From assembly GCA_049792815.1 (NCBI GenBank), contig JBARBG010000100.1, forward strand, positions 1-39,961: a DNA stretch of 39,961 nt, written 5' to 3'. Position 1 is the stretch's first letter; every line of letters starts with the position of its first letter. Under the pieces are notes generated by a model. It worked only from the letters and a program-made list of their open reading frames with translations. It ran no database searches and was not told the origin of the DNA. This stretch comes from DAIDKA01 sp049792815. Lineage in GTDB: Bacteria; Pseudomonadota; Gammaproteobacteria; Steroidobacterales; Steroidobacteraceae. Positions 1-8,988 of the stretch are shown one piece after another. The position numbers and the translations under genes were made by a program.

Positions 1-647
1 GTTGCCTCGGTGCCGATCAGCGTCAGCAGCGAGCCGTTCGCGCCGGCGTCGTAAATGCCGTACATCGGATTGTGCGGATTGTTGTTGGAGTCATTCTGCG
101 ACATCGCGGCGATGGCCACGCCGTTGGTGCCGGCCTGCGCCGCGGTGGAGGCCATGGACTGGATCCCGCGCAGGATCGCGCCATCCGAATGCCAGGCAGC
201 GCCCAGCGACGTGTCGATGAAATTGCCGCTGGGGCTGCCGGTGTTGGGCGAGTTGGGCAGCATGTCGCCGGGCAGTCCGAGCTTGCCGTAACCGGCCGTG
301 GTCAGAAAATCCAGCTGGCCGCCGGCGCCGCCGATCAGGATCTCCGAACCATTGAGGTTCGCACCGCCCGTCAGGTCAAAGCAGATGAAGGGAATCTTGC
401 CGGCGCCGTTGGTGATGATGCCGCAGGCGGCCTGCAGCTGCTGCACGTCCAAGGCCAGGTTTCCCGCACGCGCCACGCGCGGGTCGAAGGCGGCGACCAG
501 CGCCGGGCCGCCGATCAGCACCGCGGAGCTCGACAGGAAGCCCGTGGCCATGAAGTCACGGCGCGTCACCGGCCGCGGATGGCTGCCCTCGTGGCGGATG
601 GGCTCGTAGAGCTTGTGGCTGCGTGGCAGTTTCTTGCGAATAATCAT
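1..647 (-). CDS. Tat-exported DUF1501-like protein (3' part beyond window)
   Basis: This frame stays open from an ATG at 647 to the window edge, giving 215 residues of the N-terminal part. A GGAGA ribosome site lies just upstream. The N-terminus has a twin-arginine type signal: TRRDFMATG with the arginine pair at residues 29-30, then a hydrophobic stretch and a likely cleavage site near residue 60. After this, FICFDLTGGANLNGSE resembles the start of DUF1501-type sulfatase-fold proteins, which are often exported next to DUF1588/DUF1592/DUF1800 partners. It is the last visible gene of the leftward operon with two c-type cytochromes, 28 bp after the LamG cytochrome stop. The family call rests on this short motif and the neighbourhood; the frame and the Tat signal are much firmer. 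Confidence 0.6.
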   Translation of the reverse strand, partial: MIIRKKLPRSHKLYEPIRHEGSHPRPVTRRDFMATGFLSSSAVLIGGPALVAAFDPRVARAGNLALDVQQLQAACGIITNGAGKIPFICFDLTGGANLNGSEILIGGAGGQLDFLTTAGYGKLGLPGDMLPNSPNTGSPSGNFIDTSLGAAWHSDGAILRGIQSMASTAAQAGTNGVAIAAMSQNDSNNNPHNPMYGIYDAGANGSLLTLIGTEA

Positions 648-675
648 ACGGTCTCCAGAAGGTCCATGGCCCGCG

Positions 676-3240
676 TTACTGCACCAGCGTGGCGGCGCTG
701 CCCAGCACGGCCGCGCACGCCGCCGTGGTCACGATGCCCGAGCGCCCCGGCGTGTTGGCGTAGGTGGACGGTGTCAGGTTCGTGATCAGTGAATCCAGCT
801 CCGCCTGCACGCTGGCGAAGGTCGGCTGCGTCGCCAGGTTGGCATTGATGGTGCCGCCGACCAGGTTCACGTACAGGGCGTTGATCACCGCGTCGCGATT
901 GCTGTTGGTGTTGATGGCCCCGGCAAAGTACGAGCCACCCTGGGTCGGATCGAAGCCCGCACCGAACACCGCCGTGCCGCGCGTGTTGACCATCTCGCTG
1001 CAGTAGGCCACTGCGAGCTGTGCAATCGCGGTCTGGTTGGCGGCCGAGAAGGCCGTCAGGTCCGGCACCGGCGGCAGCGCCGACTGCACGGTGGAGTAGA
1101 CCGAGGTCACGTTGGCGTCCGTCATCGGCACACCGGTCACCTTGGCCATGGTCTGCGACAGGCGCTCAAAGGTGCGCACGCCCAGATCCGGTTCCGGCGG
1201 GCCGGGTACCGGCGCCGGTATGGCGACGGCCGGGTCGGTGTAGACATGGGTCTGGGAACCGATCTGCGCAAAGCTCAGGAAGAACTGATCCGTGGCAGGC
1301 CCGTTCTGCAGGGCGATCACCGCGCCGACGCTCGACAGCAGCTGTCCGCTGGTATTGCTGTAGTTGGCCGTCGTGATGGTCGTGTTCAGCGGAATGTAGC
1401 TCTGTCCCACCGTCGGTTCGGTGCCGTTGATGCCGATGCGGATGCCGTCAATGGGGATGCCATTGGGCGTCTGCGTGGGATCCAGACTGATGAAGGTCGG
1501 ATTGCTGAACAGGTACGAGTAGTTGTCGTTCAGGGCGAGCGTCATCATGACGTAGCTTTGCGGTACGCCGCTGAGCTGGCTCACATCGAACAACATGAAG
1601 TACTTCTGCCCGACGCCCGCGGCATAGTTCTGCTGGATCTGCGCCAGGGTCAGGGCGCGGTTGTGGATCGCGACCATGCGCAGTTCGCCCTGGAACTGGT
1701 TGACGGTTCCGGAGGTCTCGTTGCCCACCACCAGCGCGAAGGTATTGTCCCAATTGGCCAGCGTGCCACCACCGGCGGCATCGACATCGCCGCTGTACAC
1801 GCCGTCGACATACAGCTTGCGGCCGTTGACCGGATCGTAGGTCAGGACCACGTGCTGCAGGGCCGCCTGCGCCAGCATGCTGGTGACGTTGGTGACCAGT
1901 GCCGGAGCGCCATTGGTATCGGTGACGCTGCTGCGCACATTGGCCGCGTACGACATTGCATTCTGGGCCAGCGTGGCATCACGCAGCTTCGGGCCACCCG
2001 AGTAGCTGATGATGTTGGCGCCGGTCTGGGCCACGTTGGCCGGGGACACCCATGCCTCGAGGGTGAACTCGCCGGTGCTGGTGATCATGTTGTACAGCTT
2101 CTGGCTGCTCGTGGTCGTGCCCTGGGCCTTGGAGCCCGGCGCGAACACCACGCCCCACCCGGCATCCCAGGTGTAATTGCCAGTCAGGTTCAGATCCAGC
2201 TCCGGCTCAACACCGCTGGTGTCGTAGGCAATGGTGCCGGTGCCGGTCTTGAACTCGTACAGCGCGATCTGGCTGGTCGTGTAGCGGTTCTGGCCCGAGG
2301 CCACCGTACCGTCATACATGGTCAGCGCCTTGGAGATCACCAAGGACGGGTCCACGGAGGTGAGCGGAATGGGGTTGGCGAAGTTCTCGATCTGCGTGAG
2401 CATCGCCTGGGCGTCGACGGTGCAGTCACTCCAGCAGTTGTGGTGATCGGTCGCCAGGCGCGCGACGAAGCGCGACAGACAGGTGGTGGAGGTGGTAGTG
2501 ACCACGCACGGCACCGGAGGATTCGCGTTGGTCGGATTGGCGTCGGCCAGGACGATCTTGGCCTGCGCGTCGGCATAGGCCTCGTTGACATCGGCGCTGG
2601 CAAAGTACGGCTGTTGCGGTGTCAGGGCCGTGGGCGCATGGCAGCGCGAGCACCACTGGGTCAGCACCGGATAGACCGTGGTCTGGAAGGTCGCGGGCGA
2701 GGTCGGAAAGGTCTTGGAGGTACCGACCGTCTCATCCGGCGGTGCGATCAGCTTGATGTTCTGACTGCCCGTGGCAGTGGAGCCGGCCCAGTTCTGGATC
2801 CACACGGTGATGGTGTCACCGCAGGCCGACGGGGACGCCAGCCAGCAGTTATGGCCGCCGGCGACCTTCTGCACCATCAGTGACTGATCCGGCTGCGCCA
2901 GGTTGACCACCGTGTTGGCAGCCTGGTACGCGAGGTTCACGTCATCGGTACGGGCGAACTGCGGTGACTGGCCACCCTGGGTGTGACAGCCGCCGCAGCG
3001 GTTGGTGGCCTTCACATTGGCCCACAGGCTGACCATGAAGGCCTGCACGTCGGCGGTTGCCGGCGGCGGACCGCTGTAGGTTGCGGCCTGGGCGACTGTC
3101 GTGACCGGGTTGGCCGTCGTCGCGGCGCCGCCGCTGCAGGCGCTGAGGCCGGCGAGCCCTGCAACTGCCGCCAGTGCGGCAAGGCGTCGCAGGCCGAAAC
3201 GCGCGGTGTTCGAGACAATCCACTGTTGGTACTGATTCAT
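676..3240 (-). CDS. Diheme c-type cytochrome lipoprotein with LamG domain
   Basis: Lipoprotein of 854 aa with a signal peptide ending in lipobox LSAC (Cys 35), so it is probably anchored in the outer membrane or periplasm. Two heme c sites are visible: CGGCH (82-86) and CSRCH (197-201). Each starts a repeated module of about 100 residues ending in HNCW (130-133 and 267-270), with a DVN-x-AY segment between. A concanavalin/LamG-like beta-sandwich follows at about residues 325-545 (GEFTLEAWVSP, LYVDGVYSGDV, GELRMVAIHNRAL). The C-terminal 300 residues are unassigned. The ATG at 3240 is preferred over an upstream TTG overlapping the previous stop because GAGGG lies 7 bp before the ATG. It sits between the DUF1588-like cytochrome and the DUF1501-like gene in one operon. 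An electron-transfer or substrate-binding role is inferred. Confidence 0.8.
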   Translation of the reverse strand: MNQYQQWIVSNTARFGLRRLAALAAVAGLAGLSACSGGAATTANPVTTVAQAATYSGPPPATADVQAFMVSLWANVKATNRCGGCHTQGGQSPQFARTDDVNLAYQAANTVVNLAQPDQSLMVQKVAGGHNCWLASPSACGDTITVWIQNWAGSTATGSQNIKLIAPPDETVGTSKTFPTSPATFQTTVYPVLTQWCSRCHAPTALTPQQPYFASADVNEAYADAQAKIVLADANPTNANPPVPCVVTTTSTTCLSRFVARLATDHHNCWSDCTVDAQAMLTQIENFANPIPLTSVDPSLVISKALTMYDGTVASGQNRYTTSQIALYEFKTGTGTIAYDTSGVEPELDLNLTGNYTWDAGWGVVFAPGSKAQGTTTSSQKLYNMITSTGEFTLEAWVSPANVAQTGANIISYSGGPKLRDATLAQNAMSYAANVRSSVTDTNGAPALVTNVTSMLAQAALQHVVLTYDPVNGRKLYVDGVYSGDVDAAGGGTLANWDNTFALVVGNETSGTVNQFQGELRMVAIHNRALTLAQIQQNYAAGVGQKYFMLFDVSQLSGVPQSYVMMTLALNDNYSYLFSNPTFISLDPTQTPNGIPIDGIRIGINGTEPTVGQSYIPLNTTITTANYSNTSGQLLSSVGAVIALQNGPATDQFFLSFAQIGSQTHVYTDPAVAIPAPVPGPPEPDLGVRTFERLSQTMAKVTGVPMTDANVTSVYSTVQSALPPVPDLTAFSAANQTAIAQLAVAYCSEMVNTRGTAVFGAGFDPTQGGSYFAGAINTNSNRDAVINALYVNLVGGTINANLATQPTFASVQAELDSLITNLTPSTYANTPGRSGIVTTAACAAVLGSAATLVQ

Positions 3241-3248
3241 GGCTGCCC

Positions 3249-4451
3249 TCAACTGCCCATGCAGTACACGGCTGCGGACGCAAACAGCGGCTTGTACTTG
3301 TAGCCGCCGGCTTTGAATGCACTGGACATGCTGGAAACCTGGTCCAGGTCAGGCTGGCTGGCCGGCGCGCGGTAACACACCGCCTGGAACACCTTCTGCG
3401 CCTGGCATTGTGCAAAGGCCGCGCTGCGACCCAGTTCCTGGCCCAGCGTCTTGGCACCGTTGCCACTGCCCGGCAGGGTCGGATCCCAGCCCAGCACCTG
3501 GTTCGGACCCTCGCGCCAGCGGTTGACCCAGCTGTCGTCGGGGGTCACGAAACCCTGCGGAAAATTACCGGTATTGATGTGGTACTTGGCCTGCGTCGTG
3601 CCCTGCGTGTACTGCAGCGCGCCGGTATTGGTGCCGTCGCCGACCGCGGTGCCCACGAAGTTGTAGTACGCGAAAGCCTGCGCCATCGGGTCCATGCCGC
3701 TGTGGCAGCCGATGCAGCTGTTGAGAAACACGCGACTGTCGCCGCCCGGTGAGCGGCTCACGTCCTGGCGAATGCGGTCCGGGGGCCGGGTGATGTCCTC
3801 CACCGTTTCCAGGTCATTGCACAGATGCGCAATCAGGGTGAAGCGGAACATGGCCCGGTTGGTGCCGTTGATGAAGAATGAAGAAGTCGAGGCGCGCGTC
3901 GTCATCAGGCCCGCCGTGGCGCCAGGGGCTATGCCGTAGACGCCCGACTGCGTGGCGGCAGTCAGGGTCGAGAACATATCAACGCCCTGGGACTCGGCCG
4001 TGGCGTAGTGATTGTTGTCGCCCGTTGAGGGCGCGGGCAGGCCGGGAGCATTGCTCACGTAAAGAATGTCGGCCGACAGCGCCGTGCTGAAATCCACGTC
4101 ATCGCGGACCATGCCGATGAAGGTCGCCACATAGTCATTGAGCGGCGCGAACACCGTCTGGTCGCGATTGGTCCATGGCATCGCGAAATTCTTCAGCGTG
4201 GTGTTGTAGAACGGCGGCGCCTGCAAGGCGATGTTCGCGGCACTGGTCGGATCGCCACCCTGAATGAAGGTTGCCATCTGACTCAGCTCCGTGGCATTCG
4301 GCGGCACGCCGGCGATGCGATCGAAGATGCGCTTGGCCTGTTCGTTGGGGCCAGCAGCGGCGGGCAGCGCGCACAGCGCGGCAACCAGCGTCACCAGCGC
4401 TCGCGTGCCGGCTGCCCGGCGTGCGGATCGGAAGGTCTGCTTCGTGCTCAT
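3249..4451 (-). CDS. Exported monoheme c-type protein, DUF1592/DUF1588-like
   Basis: Protein of 400 aa with a Sec signal peptide cleaved near AAA-G (about residue 33). The early segment RIAGVPPNATEL resembles the start of planctomycete-type DUF1549/DUF1592 cytochrome proteins. A single heme c motif CIGCH (246-250) is followed by SGMDPMAQAFAYYNF, which matches the DUF1588 pattern CxxCH-x-x-MDP-x-x-x-A-x-x-x-F. It is the first gene of the leftward operon, and its stop lies 8 bp before the LamG cytochrome ATG. A GTG at 4469 is an alternative start with a weak AGGT upstream; the ATG at 4451 gives a cleaner signal peptide. In related systems such proteins are thought to be periplasmic or surface oxidoreductase partners. 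The substrate is unknown. Confidence 0.7.
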   Translation of the reverse strand: MSTKQTFRSARRAAGTRALVTLVAALCALPAAAGPNEQAKRIFDRIAGVPPNATELSQMATFIQGGDPTSAANIALQAPPFYNTTLKNFAMPWTNRDQTVFAPLNDYVATFIGMVRDDVDFSTALSADILYVSNAPGLPAPSTGDNNHYATAESQGVDMFSTLTAATQSGVYGIAPGATAGLMTTRASTSSFFINGTNRAMFRFTLIAHLCNDLETVEDITRPPDRIRQDVSRSPGGDSRVFLNSCIGCHSGMDPMAQAFAYYNFVGTAVGDGTNTGALQYTQGTTQAKYHINTGNFPQGFVTPDDSWVNRWREGPNQVLGWDPTLPGSGNGAKTLGQELGRSAAFAQCQAQKVFQAVCYRAPASQPDLDQVSSMSSAFKAGGYKYKPLFASAAVYCMGS

Positions 4452-4740
4452 GGGACGCCCTGTCTCCACCGTTGTACCTATGTGCGTGGCGGACTATACG
4501 CACGGGGAACCACTGTCCAGAATGTCTCAAGAGGCCGACGTCGCGTCGCGCAGACATCCCCGCAGTCAGCCGCTGCGGCTATGCTGAGCCCCGTAAGACC
4601 CCATAAAGGCGTCCTATACTGTGGGTGCAGGCGATCAGGGTTGGGGTCAACTGTTCACAGCTGTGACGCAATTGGCACAACTGTCAACGCAGCAACGCGG
4701 ATTACGTAATATGTTGCCTGGGTGCGAATCGGAGCCCGCC
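4452..4740. promoter_or_regulatory. Divergent intergenic region between two cytochrome operons
   Basis: This 289-bp gap, the longest in the window, separates two divergent heme-protein operons and must hold both promoters. For the leftward operon a possible -10 TATAGT (reverse of 4493-4498) lies behind TGGACA (reverse of 4514-4519), but the spacer is only 15 bp. For the rightward operon TATACT at 4615-4620 is a -10 candidate without a clear -35. A perfect 12-bp palindrome and two AACTGT copies lie between that box and the GTG start. No RNA gene or small gene is convincing here. Confidence 0.4.
4655..4666. promoter_or_regulatory. 12-bp perfect palindrome TCACAGCTGTGA, possible operator
   Basis: TCACAGCTGTGA equals its own reverse complement. 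It is flanked by AACTGT copies at about 4649 and 4679, with GTCAA at both outer sides. The site lies about 75 bp before the GTG start of the HzsA-related gene and 35 bp after its candidate TATACT box, a position compatible with a repressor operator. It contains the two half sites of CRP/FNR-type boxes (TGTGA, TCACA) in the inverted arrangement, so it is not a canonical CRP site. Confidence 0.3.
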
Positions 4741-7506
4741 GTGCGCGCTGAAGCGAACCTGAAACCATTCTCGTTGTTCCTGCACTGCGCGCTGGCGTGC
4801 GCTGCGGCCTTGATCCTGGCCGCCTGCAGCAGTGGCGCCGGCAGCATCCAGACCGCCAGCGGCCAAGCTGCCGATCCGGCGACCATCGACTTCCCGATTT
4901 TTTATGTGAAGCGTTACGCCGACCCGACGCAGGCCCAGGCCGCGGCCATGGATCTGCGCATGCTGCGCTTCGCGATCCCGTCCGCGGATCTGTACATGCG
5001 CAGCCGCGCGGCTCCCAGCGGTACCGAAACCAACATTACGGCGCGCATCACCGGCACCGGCTCCCCGACAGCCGCGAACTATGACATCAAGGATGTCAGC
5101 GTCTCGGCGGATGGCACCGCCATCCTGTTTGCCATGCGTGGACCGCTGACCAAGAACATGCAGCAGGACAAGGCGCCCTCCTGGCGCATCTGGCAGTACG
5201 TCATCGCCACCGATGCCTTGAGCCCGGTCGTCAACCCCGCCACCGACCCGGATCCGCTGACGGTCAATGATGTGTCACCGCAGTTCCTGCCCGATGGCCG
5301 CGTGGTCTTCACCACCACCCGGCAGCGCCAGGCGGAGGCCATCCTGCTGGATGAAGGCAAGCCGCAGTTCATCGCCCAGGATGAGGCGCGCACCGAACCG
5401 GCCTTCGTACTGCATGTCATGAACGGCGACGGCAGCAACATTCACCAGATCTCCTTCAACCAGAGCGACGATCGCGACCCCACCGTGCTGGCCAACGGCC
5501 GGGTCATGTGGAGCCGCTGGGACGACGCGCCGGGCAAGGATGGCATGCACCTGTACAGCGCCAACCCCGATGGCACCGACCTGCAGCTGCTGTATGGCGC
5601 CAACAGCCATGCCACGGGCACCACGGCCGACGGCCTCAACAACAACGTCATCGAATTCGTGAAGACGCATGAGATGCAGGACGGCCGCATCCTGGCGCTG
5701 GTTCGTCCCTACAGCTACGCCAATGTCAACGACACCGGCGGCGACCTGATCATCATCGACACCACCAACTATGTGGAGAATACCCAGCCGGCGCTGGCGG
5801 GATCCTCCCAGACCGGCCCGGCACAGACCCTGGCCACCAGCAATCCGGTGCTCACGGTTCCCGGGCCTTCCCCGGGCGGCCGCTTCTATGCGGGCTATCC
5901 GCTGTGGGACGGGACCGGACGCATCCTCGTGAGCTGGACGCAGTGCCGGCTGCAGACCGCCACGTCGAGCGCGCCGCAGGTGTGCAGCTCCGCGGCCCTC
6001 GCCGACCCCACCGCGCAGTCGTCGCCGCCGCTGTACAGCGCGTGGATGTTTGATCCGTCGGCAAACACCCTCCAGCCGGTGATGCAGCCCGTGGCCGGCG
6101 TCATGATTACGGACCTGGTGGCGGCCCAACCACGCACGCTGCCGGCAGAAATCGTCGACCAGCAACCCGGCGTGACGCTGGACCAGGACCTGTACAACGC
6201 CGGCGTCGGCGAGATCGACATCCGCAGCGTCTATGACTTTGATGGCGTTGACACCGCCAAGCCCAGCACCCCGGCGGTGGCCAACCCGGGCGTGACGCCG
6301 CCGAACATGCGCCTGGCGCGCTTCATACGGCTGGAAAAGCCGGTGTCGATTCCGGACCCGAAGACCTTGAAACTTGACCCCGCGGCCTTCGGCGTCACCA
6401 ACTACATGCGTGAAATCCTCGGCTATGCGCCGGTACAGCCCGACGGCTCAGTGGTCATCCAGGTACCCGCCTACGTGGCCTTCCAGATCAGCATCCTGGA
6501 TGCGACCGGCAAGCGCATCACCCCGGTCCATGACGCCTGGCTGCAGGTCGTTCCGGGCGAGACCGTGCACTGCAATGGCTGCCACACCCCGGCCGCGCAG
6601 CAAATGCCGCTGCCCGGCCAGATGGCGCTCTCGCATGGCCGCTTCGGCGCCTTCAATTCGGCCTATGCGGGGGGCAGCGCCTCGGTGCCCTTCACCAACT
6701 CGCTGGCGGCCTACACCACCATCACCGGCACCACCGAACCGCTGGTGCCGACGACGACGGGGCAGACCATGGCCGAGACCCTGGGCGTTGCGAGCTGCGC
6801 CGGGGACACGCCGCATTGCCTGCGCAACATGCCCAGTGTGAACCTGGTGTACACGGACATCTGGACCAACACGGCCGCCGGACTCACCGCCGGCACACCC
6901 ATCGCCCTGGCCTATGATGCGACCCTGACCAGCAATATCACGTGGCAGCTTCCCACCTCCATAAACTGCCTGATCGCCTGGTCATCGACCTGCCGCATCA
7001 TTCCCAACTACAACGAGCAGATCCAGCCGTTGTGGACGGTGTCGCGCACCTACGTCGGCGGGGTGGCGGCGGGCACGACCGGTGCGTGCACCACGTGCCA
7101 CGGACCACTAGGCGCGGGCGGCGTGCCACAGGTGCCGGCGGGCGTCACCCAGCTCGATCTCACCAGCACCGCCTCCAATGAGGAACCGCTGCAGCCGGTC
7201 TCTTATCGTAGACTGCTGTTTGCCCACAACGAGCAGGCCATTATGATGGGCGTGCTGACAGACGTGCTGGTCCCAGGTCCCATTGATCCGACCACGGGTC
7301 TGCCGACGCAGGTGCCGGTCAGCATCGGGCCGCCGATGAACGCCGGCAATGCACTAGGTTCGACACAGTTCTTCAATGATTTCGCGACCGGTGGAACCCA
7401 CGCGGGATATCTCAGCCCGGCGGAGCTGAGGGTGATTACCGAGTGGCTGGATATAGGGGCTCAGTATTTCAACAATCCATTCGACCCGGGTGCGCCCCTC
7501 GATTGA
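4741..7506 (+). CDS. HzsA-related diheme c-type lipoprotein with PD40-like repeats
   Basis: Protein of 921 aa from a GTG start chosen because GGAG lies 8 bp upstream and the signal peptide then begins directly; an ATG at 4711 would add 30 residues. The signal ends in LILAAC (lipid Cys 29). Residues about 100-450 carry beta-propeller/TolB-like segments (DVSVSADGTAILFAMRG, VSPQFLPDGRVVFTTT, MNGDGSNIHQIS) typical of proteins related to the hydrazine synthase alpha subunit. Heme c motifs are CNGCH (611-615) and CTTCH (783-787). Anammox hydrazine synthesis is not implied, because no HzsB or HzsC partner is present. It heads a six-gene operon, and its stop overlaps the next start by 17 bp, tying it to the DUF4266/DUF3570 module. 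A periplasmic or outer-membrane redox role is inferred. Confidence 0.75.
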   Translation: MRAEANLKPFSLFLHCALACAAALILAACSSGAGSIQTASGQAADPATIDFPIFYVKRYADPTQAQAAAMDLRMLRFAIPSADLYMRSRAAPSGTETNITARITGTGSPTAANYDIKDVSVSADGTAILFAMRGPLTKNMQQDKAPSWRIWQYVIATDALSPVVNPATDPDPLTVNDVSPQFLPDGRVVFTTTRQRQAEAILLDEGKPQFIAQDEARTEPAFVLHVMNGDGSNIHQISFNQSDDRDPTVLANGRVMWSRWDDAPGKDGMHLYSANPDGTDLQLLYGANSHATGTTADGLNNNVIEFVKTHEMQDGRILALVRPYSYANVNDTGGDLIIIDTTNYVENTQPALAGSSQTGPAQTLATSNPVLTVPGPSPGGRFYAGYPLWDGTGRILVSWTQCRLQTATSSAPQVCSSAALADPTAQSSPPLYSAWMFDPSANTLQPVMQPVAGVMITDLVAAQPRTLPAEIVDQQPGVTLDQDLYNAGVGEIDIRSVYDFDGVDTAKPSTPAVANPGVTPPNMRLARFIRLEKPVSIPDPKTLKLDPAAFGVTNYMREILGYAPVQPDGSVVIQVPAYVAFQISILDATGKRITPVHDAWLQVVPGETVHCNGCHTPAAQQMPLPGQMALSHGRFGAFNSAYAGGSASVPFTNSLAAYTTITGTTEPLVPTTTGQTMAETLGVASCAGDTPHCLRNMPSVNLVYTDIWTNTAAGLTAGTPIALAYDATLTSNITWQLPTSINCLIAWSSTCRIIPNYNEQIQPLWTVSRTYVGGVAAGTTGACTTCHGPLGAGGVPQVPAGVTQLDLTSTASNEEPLQPVSYRRLLFAHNEQAIMMGVLTDVLVPGPIDPTTGLPTQVPVSIGPPMNAGNALGSTQFFNDFATGGTHAGYLSPAELRVITEWLDIGAQYFNNPFDPGAPLD

Positions 7507-8275
7507 CGGTTACCGGCGTTGCGTGCGCTTATGCGCCATGGCCGCGCTGCTGATCTGCCTGGCACTGACGCTCGCCCCGCGGCCGGTGCGGGCGGCCGGC
7601 GCGTACCTGCAGGTGTTCGTGCGTGCCCCGTACCTGGAGCTGCACACCGGCCCGGGCCGGGGCTACCCGGTCGTCAATGTCGCGGAGCGCGATGCCAGCG
7701 TGGACGTGCTCAAGCGCTACACGGACTGGTTCAAGGTGCGTACCACCAGCGGCGTGGAAGGCTGGGTCTCGGCGCACGACATGGAGCAGACGGTCCTGGC
7801 CGATGGCACCGCCTTTCATTACGACGTGGGCGACCTGAGCGCCTTCACGTCCCATCGCTTCGAGGCCGGCGCCTTCCTTTACGGCGATTACGGCGGCGCC
7901 TCGGCGGTTTCAGTCTATGGCGCCGTGTTCGCCAATCCCAATCTGTCCGCGGAACTGTCGCTCGGGGAATTCCTGGGCACGGCCTCGGATGGCACCACGC
8001 TCGACCTGGGCCTGGCCCATATCTTCTACCCGCAGGCGCGCTTCGCCCCGTTCGTCATGCTGGGCACCGGCGTGGTGCGCATCGAACCCAAGGCCACCTT
8101 GGTGCAGCCCACCGACCGCACCGAGCAGTCCGCCTATGTGGGCGGTGGCCTGCGTTACTACCTGACGCGGCGCTTCTTCCTGCGCGGCGAGTACAAGGAA
8201 CACATCATTTTCACCAACCGCAATCAAAACCAGCAGGTGGACGAATGGAAATTCGGCTTCGCATTCTTCTTCTGA
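7490..8275 (+). CDS. SH3b-domain outer-membrane beta-barrel protein
   Basis: Protein of 261 aa with a signal peptide (hydrophobic ALLICLALTLAP, cleavage near VRA-A). Residues about 38-105 form a bacterial SH3 domain (LELHTGPGRGYPVV, then WFKVRTTSGVEGWV), a fold used for peptide or cell-wall binding. Residues about 115-261 are alternating hydrophobic strands ending in the aromatic pattern FGFAFFF, typical of an 8-strand outer-membrane barrel. The GTG at 7490 overlaps the preceding gene; an ATG at 7538 (MAALL) is an alternative that still keeps a signal peptide. It is translationally coupled on both sides: the next gene starts 31 bp before its end. Probably an assembly or anchoring factor of the module; function unknown. 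Confidence 0.7.
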   Translation: MRPSIDGYRRCVRLCAMAALLICLALTLAPRPVRAAGAYLQVFVRAPYLELHTGPGRGYPVVNVAERDASVDVLKRYTDWFKVRTTSGVEGWVSAHDMEQTVLADGTAFHYDVGDLSAFTSHRFEAGAFLYGDYGGASAVSVYGAVFANPNLSAELSLGEFLGTASDGTTLDLGLAHIFYPQARFAPFVMLGTGVVRIEPKATLVQPTDRTEQSAYVGGGLRYYLTRRFFLRGEYKEHIIFTNRNQNQQVDEWKFGFAFFF

Positions 8276-8976
8276 CACTGCTGCTCGGGCTTGGGGGCAG
8301 CCTGTCGGGGTGCGCGACGCTGCGTCATCTGTTCGGCCATGGCGCAGCCCCGCCCGCGACCTCCGAGGCCCCCGCGGACGCCGGCGCCAGTACCGACCGG
8401 GCCACCGAGGATGAGAGCACGCCGCCGCGCGTCATCGAACCTGAGGTGGAGCGGCGCAATGTCAAGGTGCCGCGGATCAAGTCCCAGGACATCGAAGTGG
8501 GTGGCTACCTGGGGACCTTGAATATCGAGGATTTCGGGGCCCACCGGGTCTTCGGGGTGCAGGTCGCCTACCACGTCACAGAGGACTTCTTCTTCCAGGC
8601 CGAGGCCGGACGCTCCAAGGCGGGGCGCACCAGCTTCGAAACCCTGAGTGATATTTCCCTGCTTACCGACAATGAGAGATGGTTCAAGTACTACGACATG
8701 TCAGTAGGCTACAACTTCCTGCCTGGCGAGGTCTTCATCGGTCGCAACCACGCCATGACGAGCTCTTTCTACATCCTTGCGGGTGTCGGCGCGACGGACT
8801 TTGGCGGTGACTCCAAGTTCACCGGCAATTTCGGCGCCGGCCTGAAGGTCCTGCCGACGGACTGGCTTGCAGTTCACGTCGCCGTGGAGGACCGGGTGTT
8901 CAATTCGGACCTGTTGGGTGTGAACAAGCTCGCCAGCAACCTCGAGGCCCACCTGGGCCTGACCGTATTCTTTTAG
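8245..8976 (+). CDS. Outer-membrane beta-barrel lipoprotein
   Basis: Protein of 243 aa. The ATG at 8245 has AGGTGG about 7 bp upstream and begins a lipoprotein signal (MEIRLRILLLTLLLG) ending in LSGC. An Ala/Pro/Thr-rich linker of about 35 residues follows, then VKVPRIKSQDIEVGGYLGTLNIEDFG opening a beta-barrel that closes with the terminal aromatic pattern HLGLTVFF. The same frame is open upstream to 7519, but that part only shadows the SH3 gene in another frame. It overlaps the preceding gene by 31 bp and lies 12 bp before the thioredoxin gene. With the SH3/barrel protein it forms a pair of outer-membrane components in the operon. The role is inferred only from fold and context. Confidence 0.7.
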   Translation: MEIRLRILLLTLLLGLGGSLSGCATLRHLFGHGAAPPATSEAPADAGASTDRATEDESTPPRVIEPEVERRNVKVPRIKSQDIEVGGYLGTLNIEDFGAHRVFGVQVAYHVTEDFFFQAEAGRSKAGRTSFETLSDISLLTDNERWFKYYDMSVGYNFLPGEVFIGRNHAMTSSFYILAGVGATDFGGDSKFTGNFGAGLKVLPTDWLAVHVAVEDRVFNSDLLGVNKLASNLEAHLGLTVFF

Positions 8977-8988
8977 GAGCGCTGCAAC

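Noticed and set aside
1246..2883. A 545-codon open frame on the plus strand, opposite the LamG cytochrome gene
   Set aside because: It is a GC-rich antisense shadow: no signal, motif or ribosome site, while the minus strand has a lipobox and two heme motifs.
4741..7506. Anammox hydrazine synthase
   Set aside because: Only the alpha-subunit-like architecture is present; no HzsB/HzsC or hydrazine dehydrogenase genes, and HzsA-related proteins occur in many non-anammox bacteria.
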